Source: Halobacillus sp. Marseille-P3879
GTDB lineage: Bacteria > Bacillota > Bacilli > Bacillales > Halobacillaceae
DNA length: 64,000 nt
Reading direction: 5' to 3'
NCBI RefSeq assembly: GCF_900240285.1
Contig: NZ_OESS01000003.1
Span: 372,001-436,000 of the forward strand
The notes beneath the pieces were generated by a model. That model saw nothing but the letters and a program-made list of their open reading frames with translations, was not told the DNA's origin and ran no database searches. The translations under genes were made by a program, and so were the position numbers. The stretch's first letter is position 1. Each line of letters starts with the position of its first letter. Positions 34,010 through 44,998 of this stretch are shown here, piece after piece.

Positions 34010-36943
34010 ATGAAGTCTAAAGTGCTTATATGGTCGCTGTTGATCTTGTTTTTCATCCCTCATATGCTCGTACATGCAAATGAAGGAGACGAAATGAATG
34101 CTGAAGAGCAGATCGAAGAGCAGAGTTATCACCTCGAACTCAACGAATGGAAGGAACAAGGTCTGGACAGCCCTGCTGATTTCAAGCAGGCTGTCTCCCC
34201 TTCTTCATTTACGAATATAGATGAAGGTGAGTGGCTGTCTTCATCGGAAAGCCAGGGTTATGGGGATCGCGTTTTCTATTGGCGTAATCAAGAGTCATTA
34301 ACGGTTGAAGTCGAGGTTGAAGAAGAAGGTTTATACGAGATAGGGTTTGATTATTTGCCACAAGGTGACTTGATCATGCCAATAGAGGGTGCAATCCAGG
34401 TTAACGGAGAGTATCCGTTTGCAGAAAGCCGGCAAATTGAGTTCCCGAGTAAATGGAAGAATGAAACGGAGGATTTTGAAATTGATCGATTAGGGAATGA
34501 CATCATTCCTGACCAGCAGCCTATCGAAGAATGGTCACATGTTAAAGCGGAAGATTCTACATATATGTACAAGCGGCCGCTTCAGTTTCATTTAGAAGAG
34601 GGTCAAAATACAATTACCCTGACGAACTTACGGGGAGAAATGCTCGTAGGGAATGTTCACATTACTTCTCAAACCTCAATACCTGAGTATGAGGATTACG
34701 TGGATGACTACCCTGATGCTGAAGAACAGGAAGACCTGCTCACCATTGAAGCAGAGCATCCTTCAGAGAAGAACAGTTCCTACATTCGACCTGAATCAAC
34801 AGAGGACCCATCCGTTCATCCCTATGACAGTGAGCACCTTATGTTGAATTCATTAGGGGGAGATTCGTGGAGTGAACCGGGTCAAACGGTCAGCTGGGAG
34901 GTTGAAGCAGAAGAGGCAGGGTTTTACCAGCTGTCTTTTAAGACGCAACAGGATAACGAATCCCGTTCCCCTGTATACCGAAAATTACTCATTAATGATC
35001 AAGTGCCTTTTAAGGAAGTAGAGTCGTATCAATTTCCCTACAATAAAGAATGGACGAATGAGACTGTAGGCAGCGAGGAAGGAGAACCTTTTCTCTTTTA
35101 TTTGGAGGAAGGGACGAATAAAGTCAGCCTGAAAGCCGATCCGTCTCCTCACGCTGATGTGTTATTTACGATCGATGAGGTAATGCAGGAAATTGACGAA
35201 CTGTCGCTTTCCATTCGTAAGCTTGTAGGGAATCAACAGGGTTCTCGTGACTGGGACATTGAGGAATATATCCCTGATATTGAGGAGCAGCTGCTGGGCT
35301 GGGCAGACAGGCTGAACGAAAAAGTAGAGTACCTGCAAACTTTAAACGATGGGGAAGAGTCTACTGAAGTCGCATCGTTAAAAATCGCAATTGACAAACT
35401 AGAGAACTTAGCAGACAACCCGGATGAAATTCCTAACCGTTTGAACCAATTGTCCACTGGATCCAATTCATCAGCGCAGCTACTGGGGGATATCTCTATG
35501 GACCTCTCCGCCCAGCCGCTGCTGCTCGACCGATTTTATGTTCATGGCGGTGATGAGAATCCACCAGGAGCAGAGGCTGATTTTTTTACAAAAACCAAGG
35601 ATTCTATCTCTGGATTCTTCCAATCCTTTACTGACGATAACCTGGCAACTTCCGATGTTGAGGATGACACGATCGAAGTATGGGTGAACCGACCGAGACA
35701 ATACGTAGAGCAGCTGCAAAATATGACGGATCAAAATTTCACCCCGGAAACAGGGATTAAGGTGAAGTATTCATTAATGCCGGATGAGCAGAAGCTTGTG
35801 CTGGCAAGCGCGGCCGACACGCAGCCGGACTTAGCATTTGGGATAAGCAACTGGGTTCCTTATGAGCTTGCGATTCGAGGATCTGCCGTTGATTTAAGGG
35901 AATTTGATGATTTCGGCGAAACAGGAGAGCAGTTCTCACCTGGTGCGTTTCTGCCTTTAACCATTGATGATAGCGTCTATGCTCTGCCTGAGACTCAGGA
36001 TTTCTTTGTTCAATTTTATCGAAAGGACATTGTGGAAGAGCTGGATATTCCCGTCCCTGACACATGGGATGAGGTGACTGACATTCTGCCTGAATTGCAG
36101 CGCTATGGGATGAACTATTATACGCCGTTAGCGGAAGAGTCTGCGTTCAAGCCGTTTCAGACGACTTCCCCGTTTATTTATCAATTTGGCGGAGGGCTAT
36201 ACGAGGATGATGGCACTGGAACAACGATAGATGAAGAAGAGGCTCTCGAAGGCATTCAGTTCATGGCTGACTTAAGTACAGTTTACAGTATGCCGCTTCA
36301 AGTCCCTAGATTTTATAACCATTTCAGGTATTCAACGCTGCCGATAGGTGTCGCACCATTTGGTACGTATGTTGAGCTTACAACGGCTGCTCCTGAAATT
36401 TCCGGGTGGTGGGATATTACCCCGCAGCCTGGAGTGGAACAGGAGGACGGCACTGTGGAACGCTGGGCTCCTGGATCGGGGCAGGCTTCGATGATGTTTG
36501 ATAAAAGCGGAAAGAAGGAGGACTCCTGGGAGTTATTGAAATGGTGGATGTCATCTGAGACACAGACAGAATTTGCTGCCACCTTACAGACGTTATACGG
36601 CCCTGAATACATGTGGAATACAGCTAACTTGGATTCCTTTGAACAATTGCCCTTGCCAGAAGAACATAAAGAAGTAATTCTTGAGCAGTGGGAGTATATG
36701 AAGGAAGTACCGAAGACGCCATATTCTTACATGGTGGAGCGTGAGATTAGTAATGTATGGAACAAAGTGGTATTTGATGGAGAAAATGCCCGCGCATCTG
36801 TTGATGACAGTGTGATTCTAATTAATCGTGAAATGCGGAGAAAGCTGGAAGAATTCGATTATATGGAAGACGGAGAACTCGTGAAGCCTTATGAAATTCC
36901 AACGATCGAAAAGATAGAAAGGTGGATGGAGACTGATGAATAA
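34010..36943 (+). CDS. Giant secreted substrate-binding protein with carbohydrate-binding-like N-terminal modules
   Basis: A 977-residue protein with a signal peptide (cleavage near VHA-NE, residues 23-24) and no lipobox. Two similar beta-rich modules (about 55-215 and 240-390) each contain 'YxxxGxxxSWxVEVEEAGxYxLxF' type repeats such as [13 protein letters not shown] and [13 protein letters not shown], resembling carbohydrate-binding modules. A helical section (about 395-540) follows. From about 552 to the end is a complete family 1 binding-protein domain ([55 protein letters not shown]). Its gene overlaps the next permease gene by eight bases. Such a fusion could hold a polymer while delivering ends to the permease. 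Confidence 0.85.
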   Translation: MKSKVLIWSLLILFFIPHMLVHANEGDEMNAEEQIEEQSYHLELNEWKEQGLDSPADFKQAVSPSSFTNIDEGEWLSSSESQGYGDRVFYWRNQESLTVEVEVEEEGLYEIGFDYLPQGDLIMPIEGAIQVNGEYPFAESRQIEFPSKWKNETEDFEIDRLGNDIIPDQQPIEEWSHVKAEDSTYMYKRPLQFHLEEGQNTITLTNLRGEMLVGNVHITSQTSIPEYEDYVDDYPDAEEQEDLLTIEAEHPSEKNSSYIRPESTEDPSVHPYDSEHLMLNSLGGDSWSEPGQTVSWEVEAEEAGFYQLSFKTQQDNESRSPVYRKLLINDQVPFKEVESYQFPYNKEWTNETVGSEEGEPFLFYLEEGTNKVSLKADPSPHADVLFTIDEVMQEIDELSLSIRKLVGNQQGSRDWDIEEYIPDIEEQLLGWADRLNEKVEYLQTLNDGEESTEVASLKIAIDKLENLADNPDEIPNRLNQLSTGSNSSAQLLGDISMDLSAQPLLLDRFYVHGGDENPPGAEADFFTKTKDSISGFFQSFTDDNLATSDVEDDTIEVWVNRPRQYVEQLQNMTDQNFTPETGIKVKYSLMPDEQKLVLASAADTQPDLAFGISNWVPYELAIRGSAVDLREFDDFGETGEQFSPGAFLPLTIDDSVYALPETQDFFVQFYRKDIVEELDIPVPDTWDEVTDILPELQRYGMNYYTPLAEESAFKPFQTTSPFIYQFGGGLYEDDGTGTTIDEEEALEGIQFMADLSTVYSMPLQVPRFYNHFRYSTLPIGVAPFGTYVELTTAAPEISGWWDITPQPGVEQEDGTVERWAPGSGQASMMFDKSGKKEDSWELLKWWMSSETQTEFAATLQTLYGPEYMWNTANLDSFEQLPLPEEHKEVILEQWEYMKEVPKTPYSYMVEREISNVWNKVVFDGENARASVDDSVILINREMRRKLEEFDYMEDGELVKPYEIPTIEKIERWMETDE

Positions 36944-37823
36944 CAGAGAACATTTAAGTACATCTGTGTTTCTAGCGCCCTATTTAATCTTGTTTTCGAT
37001 GTTCATCATCATTCCGGTGGTGGTTGCCGTCGGATTATCCTTTACGTACTTCAATACAATCGAATTCCCCTCCTTCATTGGACTTTCGAACTATGTGAAT
37101 ATCATTACGCAGGATAATACCTTTATGCAGTTTGTGCTGCCTAATACCTTAATTTTCTCACTGATTGTAGGTCCCGGCGGCTATATAATGGCCTTCTTAT
37201 TAGCCTGGATGCTGGCGCAAATATCGAAGGGGCCCCGCACCATTCTCGCTTTAATTCTTTTCTCACCGTCGATGACAGCGGGAGTAGCGATGGGGGTCGT
37301 ATGGAAAATCATTTTCAGCGGAGACCAGACAGGCTATTTAAATAATCTTTTAATATCGATGGGTTTTATTACCGAACCCATTCAGTTCCTTCAATCCCCT
37401 GAATACTTAATGATCATTATGATTCTCGTAACCTTATGGGGCAGTATGGGCGTTGGGTTTCTCGCGATGTTGTCAGGGGTGCTGAATATTGATAAGGAAA
37501 TCTATGAAGCGGCTTATATTGACGGAATTAGAAACCGCTTCCAGGAAATCATCTACATCACGATTCCTTCGATGAAGCCGCAAATGCTCTTTGGAGCGGT
37601 GATGGCTGTTGTGACGACATTCCAGGCGGGGTCAATCGGGGTTGAGCTATCAGGACAAAACCCGACACCGCAAAATGCTGGGCAGTTAATTGTAAACCAC
37701 TTAGAAGATTTCGGGTTCATCCGCTATGAAATGGGGTATGCGGCTGCCTTGTCTGTGTTACTGCTCTTATTTATTTACGGATTCTCGCGGGTTGCTATGA
37801 AGCTGTTCGCCGAAAAAGATTAA
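36936..37823 (+). CDS. ABC sugar permease, first pair (MalF-like)
   Basis: 295 residues with six membrane segments, starting [24 protein letters not shown]. The EAA loop reads [23 protein letters not shown], with an extra residue compared with the usual spacing. It follows the giant binding-protein gene with an eight-base overlap, which argues that those two work together. It pairs with the permease encoded next. Confidence 0.92.
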   Translation: MNNREHLSTSVFLAPYLILFSMFIIIPVVVAVGLSFTYFNTIEFPSFIGLSNYVNIITQDNTFMQFVLPNTLIFSLIVGPGGYIMAFLLAWMLAQISKGPRTILALILFSPSMTAGVAMGVVWKIIFSGDQTGYLNNLLISMGFITEPIQFLQSPEYLMIIMILVTLWGSMGVGFLAMLSGVLNIDKEIYEAAYIDGIRNRFQEIIYITIPSMKPQMLFGAVMAVVTTFQAGSIGVELSGQNPTPQNAGQLIVNHLEDFGFIRYEMGYAAALSVLLLLFIYGFSRVAMKLFAEKD

Positions 37824-37853
37824 TAGATTACTAACTTACCAGGGGGTGTGAAC

Positions 37854-38732
37854 ATGGCATCTTTTCATGGCACAAAAATTAATCCAGATAAGTTCCATAA
37901 AAGTCAATTGAAGTTCTACTGCGTGTTGATCCCAATGGCGCTGTTAATGATGATTCCAATTGTCTATATTTTCTCGCATGCGTTTAAGCCAATTGATGAG
38001 TTGTTTGCTTATCCGCCAAGATTCTTCGTGCAGAAGCCGACGCTTGAAAACTTTACCGACTTAGCCTCTAACACAAATGCCACGGGTGTTCCGATGACGA
38101 GGTATCTATTCAACAGTGTCGTCGTTACTGTAATCGTTGTTTTCTTAACGGTCCTGATCAGTACTATGGCTGGATATGTTTTTTCCAAGAAACAATTCAA
38201 GTTTAAGAAAACGATTTTTGAAATCAATACACTGGCATTAATGTTTGTTCCTGCCGCTGTAGTGATTCCGCGTTATCTGCTAATAGATGAAGTAGGGCTG
38301 CTCGATACATTTTTCGCTCATATCCTTCCTCTTTTAGCAATGCCGGTCGGGTTGTTTTTAGTCAAACAGTTTATTGATCAAATCCCGGATGAATTGATTG
38401 AAGCGGCAAAGATTGATGGAGCCAATGATTTTCAAATATTTCTCAAGGTCATCATTCCTTTAGTAAAACCAGCCATTGCCACGATTTCCATTCTGGCGTT
38501 CCAGGCTGTATGGAATAACGCAGAGACCTCTACGTTGTTTGTGGATGATGAAAACTTAAAGACGTTTGCCTTTTTCATGTCTACGTTAGCGGCCGATACG
38601 GAAGGGAACACGGTTGCTGGTCAAGGGATGGCAGCAGCAGCGTCGTTGATCATGTTTGTACCTAACTTGATCATTTTCATCTTTATGCAGAGTAAAGTCA
38701 TGAACACGATGGCACATTCGGGTATTAAGTAA
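37854..38732 (+). CDS. ABC sugar permease, first pair (MalG-like)
   Basis: 292 residues with six membrane segments. A 20-residue cytoplasmic tail ([13 protein letters not shown]) precedes the first segment ([20 protein letters not shown]). The EAA loop is [28 protein letters not shown] spaced five bases before ATG 37854 is preferred to the in-frame GTG at 37848. It completes the first permease pair of the locus. Confidence 0.92.
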   Translation: MASFHGTKINPDKFHKSQLKFYCVLIPMALLMMIPIVYIFSHAFKPIDELFAYPPRFFVQKPTLENFTDLASNTNATGVPMTRYLFNSVVVTVIVVFLTVLISTMAGYVFSKKQFKFKKTIFEINTLALMFVPAAVVIPRYLLIDEVGLLDTFFAHILPLLAMPVGLFLVKQFIDQIPDELIEAAKIDGANDFQIFLKVIIPLVKPAIATISILAFQAVWNNAETSTLFVDDENLKTFAFFMSTLAADTEGNTVAGQGMAAAASLIMFVPNLIIFIFMQSKVMNTMAHSGIK

Positions 38733-38750
38733 CGATTAGGAGGAAGGGAA

Positions 38751-40772
38751 ATGAGGGGATTTATTACTGCTGTCATCTGTTTTTGGTTAACCATATTGTT
38801 TCCCGCACTTTCTTCTGCTTCCGTTTCTGTGCCCTACGATACAGAAACTTTAACAGCTGATGGAAATGATATTGAAACACAGACGGCCTATACACCTATC
38901 GGATTATTTGCCAAAGAAACGGAAATCGTCAACCCCGAAGACATTTATATCGATGGGGAAGGCAGTATTTATATCGCTGATTCCGGCACGCAGCGGGTAA
39001 CGAAATTTGATGAAGAAGGAAATGAGCTTGAGGTTTACGGCGCAGAGGAATTAAACCAGCCCTTAGGCGTGTATGCCGATGAGAACGGCGAGGTTTATGT
39101 CGCCGACTATGGCAGCGAAAAAGTAGTAAAGTTCCAGGAGAACGGAGAGATTCTCGATGAATTTGAGCGGCCGGAATCCCCGTTATTCGGGAACAGTGCC
39201 CCGTATAAGCCGGAAAAAGTTTCGGTAGACACGCGGGGAAATATATACATTATCGGTGAAAGTGCGACGAACGGCATTATTCAATTAAGCGAGGATGGGA
39301 CTTTTCTAGGCTACTACGGAGCGAATACACTGGCGCCGTCTGTAGGAACTTTTCTTCAAGAAATGGCGACTACGCAAAGGCAGAAAGCCAATCTATTTAT
39401 GAAAGAACCGCCGGCCCCCGGAAATATTTCCATCGATGATCAGGGGCTGGTCTACACGATAACTTCCGGTACAACGTGGGAAGCGATTCGTAAATTGAAT
39501 ATTGAAGGTGGCAACATCTTACCCCCTGCGATGACAGAGGAAACCAACTTAGTCGATATCGCTGTAGGATCGATCGGAAATATTTACACCGTTGGCAGCG
39601 ATGGCATCATTTATGAGTATGACAGCTCTGGTAACCAGTTGTTCTCCTTTGGTGGGAAGACGAATGAAAACAACCGACTCGGCCTGACGACTCAGCCGTC
39701 CAGTATCGAAGTAGATGATGTCGGCAGGCTTTATGTAACAGACAGGGAGCAGGGAAACATTCAAGTGTACGAACCTACGGAATTCACGTCTGTTCTTCAT
39801 CAAGGGTTAGCCCTTTTTGAAGAAGGCTTTTACGTCGAGAGTGAAGACTATTGGAACGAGATTCTGCGGTTAAATTCTTCGTTCGGCCTGGCTCATACAG
39901 CGAAAGGGGAAGCCTTGTATAAACAACAGGAGTACGATGAGGCGCTGAAGGAGTTCAAATTAGCTAACGATAAAGACGGCTATTCCAATGCTTTTTGGGA
40001 AATTCGCTATCGGTGGATGGAAAACAATTTAGCTGGTGCTTTTATGATCGTTTTCGCTTTCTTCACAGTAAGGTATACCGTGAAATTCACAGATCGCAAG
40101 AAAAACATTCTCGATCCAGTCCGGAATACGACCGGTCAGATAAAGCGGGTCCCACTCGTAAATCAGCTTGTGTTTTTAACCCGGTTTCTTAAGAAGCCGA
40201 TCGACAGCGTCTATTATTTAAAAAATGGTGAAAGAGTTTCGCTTATATCTGCGACCGTCTTGTATCTTGTGCTCGTCTTTGAATACTTACTGCGGATTTA
40301 CTGGACAGGTTTTCTTTTTACAGACCGTGTATTAGAAGATGTAAACCTATTCTTTGAAATAGGAACTGTGCTCCTTCCTCTGCTCTTGTTTATCGTCGTT
40401 AATTATTTAGTCAGTACGATTACAGAAGGAGAAGGCAGGTTTAGGGACATTTATATTGGAACGATTTACTCATTGGCACCAATCCTGTTGTTTCTAATCC
40501 CTGTTACGCTCGTTTCTAACATTCTTACCTTTAACGAAGCTTTTGTTTACACGTTCTCGATGCAGATCATCATCGTGTGGTCGATCATCATTTTATTCAC
40601 AACGATTAAAGAAATACATGATTATTCCTTCTGGGGGACAGTCAGGAATTTATTCGTTACATTGTTTGGGATGTTTCTTACTGTATTAATATTCTTTGTC
40701 CTCTACGTACTGTTTGATCAATTGTATGACTTTGTCAGCTCGATCATTGAGGAGGTGATGCTGCGTGTTTAA
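38751..40772 (+). CDS. Exported NHL-repeat/TPR protein with a C-terminal Yip1-type membrane domain
   Basis: A signal peptide (about 1-24) is followed by NHL-type beta-propeller blades from about 50 to 345, each with a 'GxIYIADxGxxRVxKF' pattern (GSIYIADSGTQRVTKF, GEVYVADYGSEKVVKF, GRLYVTDREQGNIQVY). A TPR-like pair (about 350-415) comes next, then a membrane segment near 428-446 and a Yip1-like domain with five or six segments (about 485-665). The topology places propeller and TPR outside the cell. It is encoded between permease genes and overlaps the DUF5696 gene by eight bases. It has no known transport role; it may be a sensor or an assembly platform for the importer. Confidence 0.8.
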   Translation: MRGFITAVICFWLTILFPALSSASVSVPYDTETLTADGNDIETQTAYTPIGLFAKETEIVNPEDIYIDGEGSIYIADSGTQRVTKFDEEGNELEVYGAEELNQPLGVYADENGEVYVADYGSEKVVKFQENGEILDEFERPESPLFGNSAPYKPEKVSVDTRGNIYIIGESATNGIIQLSEDGTFLGYYGANTLAPSVGTFLQEMATTQRQKANLFMKEPPAPGNISIDDQGLVYTITSGTTWEAIRKLNIEGGNILPPAMTEETNLVDIAVGSIGNIYTVGSDGIIYEYDSSGNQLFSFGGKTNENNRLGLTTQPSSIEVDDVGRLYVTDREQGNIQVYEPTEFTSVLHQGLALFEEGFYVESEDYWNEILRLNSSFGLAHTAKGEALYKQQEYDEALKEFKLANDKDGYSNAFWEIRYRWMENNLAGAFMIVFAFFTVRYTVKFTDRKKNILDPVRNTTGQIKRVPLVNQLVFLTRFLKKPIDSVYYLKNGERVSLISATVLYLVLVFEYLLRIYWTGFLFTDRVLEDVNLFFEIGTVLLPLLLFIVVNYLVSTITEGEGRFRDIYIGTIYSLAPILLFLIPVTLVSNILTFNEAFVYTFSMQIIIVWSIIILFTTIKEIHDYSFWGTVRNLFVTLFGMFLTVLIFFVLYVLFDQLYDFVSSIIEEVMLRV

Positions 40773-43035
40773 GAAGTGGAAATGGGTACTTGCCCTGTTG
40801 ATTTTATTATTTCCTGTCACGGTAATTGCTAATACGCTGTCTGACAGTGATCCAGATACAGATGTGAAAGAAGAGGAAGAAAAACGTGCGAATGACATGC
40901 TGCGCTATCAATCGAATCAGTTCACCCAGCCCGAGAATGAAGAAGGACTTGTGAGGGAGACGTCGTTATCTGCTGGATATGAGAAGGTGGCAGAGAATGA
41001 GGATCTGGCTCTATATGTGGAAGAAGAATCGCTGGCGCTGCAGATTGAAAACAAACAGACGGGATATATTTGGAGCTCCGGACTGAGTGAAGATAAAGAA
41101 TACAACTTAAATGAAACGTGGTCGGACATGGCTCATTCGGCTGTCACGATTGATTATGTTGATGGAGAGGATAAAACTTCTTCAGAAAGCATTCTTACCA
41201 ATGAATCCGAGGTATCTGTAACCGAGCAGGAGGATGGTTTTTCGGCAGTGATTGCTTTCGAAGAAGCGGCCATTACGATGGAGCTTGAAGTACAGTTAGA
41301 CGGCGATTCTATTGAAATCCATGTTCCTCAAAGCGAAATCACAGAGGAAGAAAGAAAGCTGGCTGCGGTGCGTGTGTATCCTTTCTTAGGAGCCTCTGAA
41401 GGGACGGAGATGGACGGCTATACGTTTATTCCTGACGGCAGCGGTGCTCTTATGCGATTTAACGAAAAGCAGCCATCATCCATGGCTCCTTTTCAGGCTT
41501 CCATCTATGGAGAAGATGAAGGGTTTAAACGAAGTGGCTCTGAAGAAGAGGAAGTCCGTACCAACAAAGCGCATAAGATTACGATGCCTGTCTATGGAAT
41601 GACAAATGGAGTCGATGAGAATGGTTACGTCGCTGTGATTGATGAAGGGGAGACCTTTGCGGATCTGATCGCTTATCCATCCGGTATCGCGACAGACTTT
41701 CACTGGGTTACGGCGCAATATAATTATCGTTACCAATATTATCAGCCGACAAGTCAAGATATGAGCGGCTACAACGTCTTTCAGGAAGAAATGAATGAAT
41801 TCGATATCAAGGAACGCATTACTTTTCTTAATGAGGATAAGGCAAATTATGTAGGTATGGCCCAAACCTACCAGCAGTATCTGCTCGACCGCGATATGCT
41901 GAAATCAGGGAATGATCAAGTGGATGTCCGTCTGGAATTCTTAGGCGGGGAAGTAAAAAGCGGACTGCTGCGAGATTCTGTGCAGCCGATGACCGCAGTG
42001 ACTGACCTGCCTGATTATGTGGAACGATTGCAGCAGCAAGGTGTGGACGATATGCATGCCGTATACCGAGGCTGGACTGAAGGTGGATATACCGGTACGC
42101 TTCCTCAGAAATTTCCTTATGAAAATAAATTAGGGAGTGACAGGAATTTTGAAGAAGTAAATAACTACTTTGACCAAAATGATATCCCGCTTTACTACTA
42201 CACGGACTACACAAAGGCATATGAAGGGGCTTCAGGATTTTCAGGTCAGACGGATGTAGCAAGAAAAATCAATGCTCAGACGATTAAGAGTGAAGGTGAA
42301 GCTGACGAGTATTATTATTTAAGCCCTGAAAAGTCACTCGAAATGGCAATAGAAGATCGTAATGAATATGAAGAGCGGCAGATCGCAAATTTAGCTGTAG
42401 ACTCGAGTGGAAATAAACTGTTCTCCGACTTTACCAGTGATTCACTAAGAACTGAAGTAGTGGATGTCTTTCAGGATATGGCGGAGGAATTAAAAGCAGG
42501 CTTGGATTCTCTTTCTTTCTATCAGCCGAATGACTACATGCTCGCTCAATCGGACCGGTACCTGGATATCCCGATGTACTCGTCGAACTATAGTTTCGTT
42601 ACGGATACGGTGCCATTTTTACAAATTGTATTAAAAGGGCATGTGCCTTATTACGCCTCTTTTTCCAATTTTCATAACAGTCCGGACGATGAGCTCCTGC
42701 GCATGATTGAATATGGTGCTAATCCATCGTTCTATTTGACGACAGAGCCTTCGCACGAATTAATGCATACGCCATCCGAAGATTTATATACCTCTCAATT
42801 TGATAATTGGGAAAGCGAGATTATTCACCAATATGAAACCGTGAAGCAAAGCTTAGGCCAGGTTGAAGGGGAAACGATTACAGACCGGACGGTACATGAG
42901 CCCGACCTTGTGGAAGTCCATTACTCAAACGGAAAATCCATTCTTATCAACTACAAAAGTAAGGACGTTGAGCTGGATGGAGTAGAAATAGAAGCAAAAA
43001 GCTATCAGGTAATCGACAGGGGGGATCCATCGTGA
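40765..43035 (+). CDS. DUF5696-type exported protein, possible glycosidase-like barrel
   Basis: An N-terminal signal anchor (WVLALLILLFPVTVIANT) is followed by a beta-sandwich region to about residue 230 (ALQIENKQTGYIWSSG, VYPFLGA, YTFIPDGSGALMRF). A region of about 390-660 then looks like a glycoside-hydrolase barrel (DDMHAVYRGWTEGGYTG near 430-445, IPLYYYTDYTKAYEG, LSFYQPNDYM). This matches what I know as DUF5696 proteins found beside sugar ABC permeases in Paenibacillus-type genomes. Catalytic residues cannot be assigned. It starts with GTG after GGAGG and ends four bases into the next permease gene. Confidence 0.72.
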   Translation: MFKKWKWVLALLILLFPVTVIANTLSDSDPDTDVKEEEEKRANDMLRYQSNQFTQPENEEGLVRETSLSAGYEKVAENEDLALYVEEESLALQIENKQTGYIWSSGLSEDKEYNLNETWSDMAHSAVTIDYVDGEDKTSSESILTNESEVSVTEQEDGFSAVIAFEEAAITMELEVQLDGDSIEIHVPQSEITEEERKLAAVRVYPFLGASEGTEMDGYTFIPDGSGALMRFNEKQPSSMAPFQASIYGEDEGFKRSGSEEEEVRTNKAHKITMPVYGMTNGVDENGYVAVIDEGETFADLIAYPSGIATDFHWVTAQYNYRYQYYQPTSQDMSGYNVFQEEMNEFDIKERITFLNEDKANYVGMAQTYQQYLLDRDMLKSGNDQVDVRLEFLGGEVKSGLLRDSVQPMTAVTDLPDYVERLQQQGVDDMHAVYRGWTEGGYTGTLPQKFPYENKLGSDRNFEEVNNYFDQNDIPLYYYTDYTKAYEGASGFSGQTDVARKINAQTIKSEGEADEYYYLSPEKSLEMAIEDRNEYEERQIANLAVDSSGNKLFSDFTSDSLRTEVVDVFQDMAEELKAGLDSLSFYQPNDYMLAQSDRYLDIPMYSSNYSFVTDTVPFLQIVLKGHVPYYASFSNFHNSPDDELLRMIEYGANPSFYLTTEPSHELMHTPSEDLYTSQFDNWESEIIHQYETVKQSLGQVEGETITDRTVHEPDLVEVHYSNGKSILINYKSKDVELDGVEIEAKSYQVIDRGDPS

Positions 43036-43901
43036 TAAAACAAATGTCGCTGCAAAAGAAAAAAAGTGTCCTTGGGCTGACGTTCTTATCCCCCTGGATC
43101 CTTGGCTTTCTCGTTTTTACAGCTTTTCCGTTGTTTTATTCCTTGTTCTTAAGCTTCCAGAAAGTGAAAATTACGCCTAATGGCATTCAAACCGATTTTA
43201 TTAAATTTGAAAACTATATGTATGCATTTACGGTAGATTCGCAGTTTACCCAAGTACTGCTCCGTTTCTTACGAGAACTCGTCATATCGACACCGATTAT
43301 CATCGTTTTTTCCCTCATCATTGCTTTGCTCCTTAATCAGCCGATTATGATGAGGGGATTCTTCCGGACGATCTTTTTTCTTCCCGTCATCATAGCCAGC
43401 GGGCCCGTTATTACGGATTTAATGGATCAGGATGTAACTTCGATTCCTTCGATTGAAGAGTATGCAATTTTTGCCGTGTTTTTATCAAATACTGACGGGT
43501 TCCTCAATACGGTGTTGACGTATTTAATGGATAACTTAATTATCATTCTATGGTACTCAGGCGTACAAATCTTAATTTTCCTGGCAGCCCTGCAGAAAAC
43601 CGACAAGCAGATCTATGAAGCTGCCAAAATAGACGGTGCTTCTAATTGGGAGTGTTTCTGGAAGGTCACTTTACCCACGCTGTACCCGATGATTATTGTT
43701 AATTTGATCTATACGATAGTGACGTATTCGATTTTTGCCTTGAATCCTGTGGTGGATCATATTCAAAGCAACATGTTTGAAGTCTCAACAGGATTTGGGT
43801 ATGCATCTGCCCTTTCATGGATGTACTTTCTTGTCATTGCGGTCGTATTAGCTTTCAGTGTAGGAATTATGGTGTTTAGAGGAAATAAAAAGTACAGGTA
43901 A
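43032..43901 (+). CDS. ABC sugar permease, second pair (MalF-like)
   Basis: 289 residues with six membrane segments; the first is LGLTFLSPWILGFLVFTAFPLFYSLFLS-like (blocks PWILGFLVFTAFP and FYSLFLSF). The EAA loop is [20 protein letters not shown]. An unusual loop of about 30 residues (DLMDQDVTSIPSIEEYAIF) stands between segments 3 and 4. GTG start overlapping the DUF5696 stop. It forms the second permease pair with the next gene product. Confidence 0.9.
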   Translation: MIKQMSLQKKKSVLGLTFLSPWILGFLVFTAFPLFYSLFLSFQKVKITPNGIQTDFIKFENYMYAFTVDSQFTQVLLRFLRELVISTPIIIVFSLIIALLLNQPIMMRGFFRTIFFLPVIIASGPVITDLMDQDVTSIPSIEEYAIFAVFLSNTDGFLNTVLTYLMDNLIIILWYSGVQILIFLAALQKTDKQIYEAAKIDGASNWECFWKVTLPTLYPMIIVNLIYTIVTYSIFALNPVVDHIQSNMFEVSTGFGYASALSWMYFLVIAVVLAFSVGIMVFRGNKKYR

Positions 43902-43915
43902 AGGAGGGATAACGA

Positions 43916-44875
43916 ATGCTCGATACTAAGCTGACTCCTGTTCAGAAGAAAAGACTAGATAAGTACTCTTCCAAAACCAAAAGCTTTCTGCTTGGAGTAC
44001 AAGGGAATAATGGCTTTTTGTTTAAGCTTTGTGTTTACGGACTGTTAATTGTCATTGGGTTTGTCTATTTATACCCAATCATATATATGGGCTCGTACAG
44101 CTTCAAGTCGCTGGAGGATCTATTAAATCCATTGATCAGCTGGATTCCGTCCGCCTTTTATGTAGAGAACTATGAGGTAGCCTACCGGGTGCTGGATTTA
44201 TTCCCGACCCTGCTGGAAACCTTGTATGTCACCGTCATCCCGTCGATTGCGCAGACGGCTGTCGCAGCTGTGATCGGCTACGGTTTTGCAAGGTTCGAGT
44301 TTCCCTTTAAAAAGATTTTGTTCGGGCTGGTCTTAATCACATTTATCATTCCGCCTCAGGTGCTGCTCATTCCAAGGTATGTTTTCTTTAATGAACTTGA
44401 GCTGATTGGAAGTATCTTATCGTTTCTACTGCCGGCTTTATTCGGTCAGGGGTTAAACAGTGCGATTTTTATTCTGATTTTCTATCAATTTTTCCGAATG
44501 CTTCCTAAAGCTCTAGAAGAAGCGGCTCATTTAGATGGAGCGGGTCACTTCCGTATCTTCATGACAATCGCTATTCCTATGGCAGTGCCGGCCATCATAA
44601 TTTCCTTCTTGTTCTCATTTGTTTGGTATTGGAACGAGACGGCGCTTGCCAGCCTCTACTTTGGGAATGAACTGACAACACTGCCGATTGAGTTAGGGAA
44701 GTTCAACGCCACCTTTGATCAAATGTACACCGGCGATACAGAAGCAGCGAATATAAACGAAGGAATCAGCATGGCTGGGACGATGTTATCAATACTGCCG
44801 CTGCTGATAGTGTATTTCTTTACGCAGCGCTGGTTCGTAGAGGGTGTGGACCGTTCCGGGATTACGGGCGAATAA
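43916..44875 (+). CDS. ABC sugar permease, second pair (MalG-like)
   Basis: 319 residues. A long basic cytoplasmic N-terminal tail of about 37 residues precedes six membrane segments (LCVYGLLIVIGFVYLYPIIY first). The EAA loop is EAAHLDGAGHFRIFMTIAIP. It is preceded by AAAGGAGGG. Like the other pairs in the window it has no ATPase gene nearby. It closes the transport part of the glycan locus; a 160-bp gap with an operator follows. Confidence 0.91.
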   Translation: MLDTKLTPVQKKRLDKYSSKTKSFLLGVQGNNGFLFKLCVYGLLIVIGFVYLYPIIYMGSYSFKSLEDLLNPLISWIPSAFYVENYEVAYRVLDLFPTLLETLYVTVIPSIAQTAVAAVIGYGFARFEFPFKKILFGLVLITFIIPPQVLLIPRYVFFNELELIGSILSFLLPALFGQGLNSAIFILIFYQFFRMLPKALEEAAHLDGAGHFRIFMTIAIPMAVPAIIISFLFSFVWYWNETALASLYFGNELTTLPIELGKFNATFDQMYTGDTEAANINEGISMAGTMLSILPLLIVYFFTQRWFVEGVDRSGITGE

Positions 44876-44998
44876 TTCTATGATAGTGCGCTGCACGAGA
44901 TCGATTCAATTGCCTCCGGGAAGATATCAAGTCTCTGGATTATTTCATAAACATGAAAGAAGTAAACCCATTTTAAAAAAGTACTTTTTAAGTCTAAA

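Noticed and set aside
41828-42262. Minus-strand frame of 144 codons inside the DUF5696 gene
   Set aside because: Antisense shadow of a well-supported gene that overlaps both neighbours translationally.
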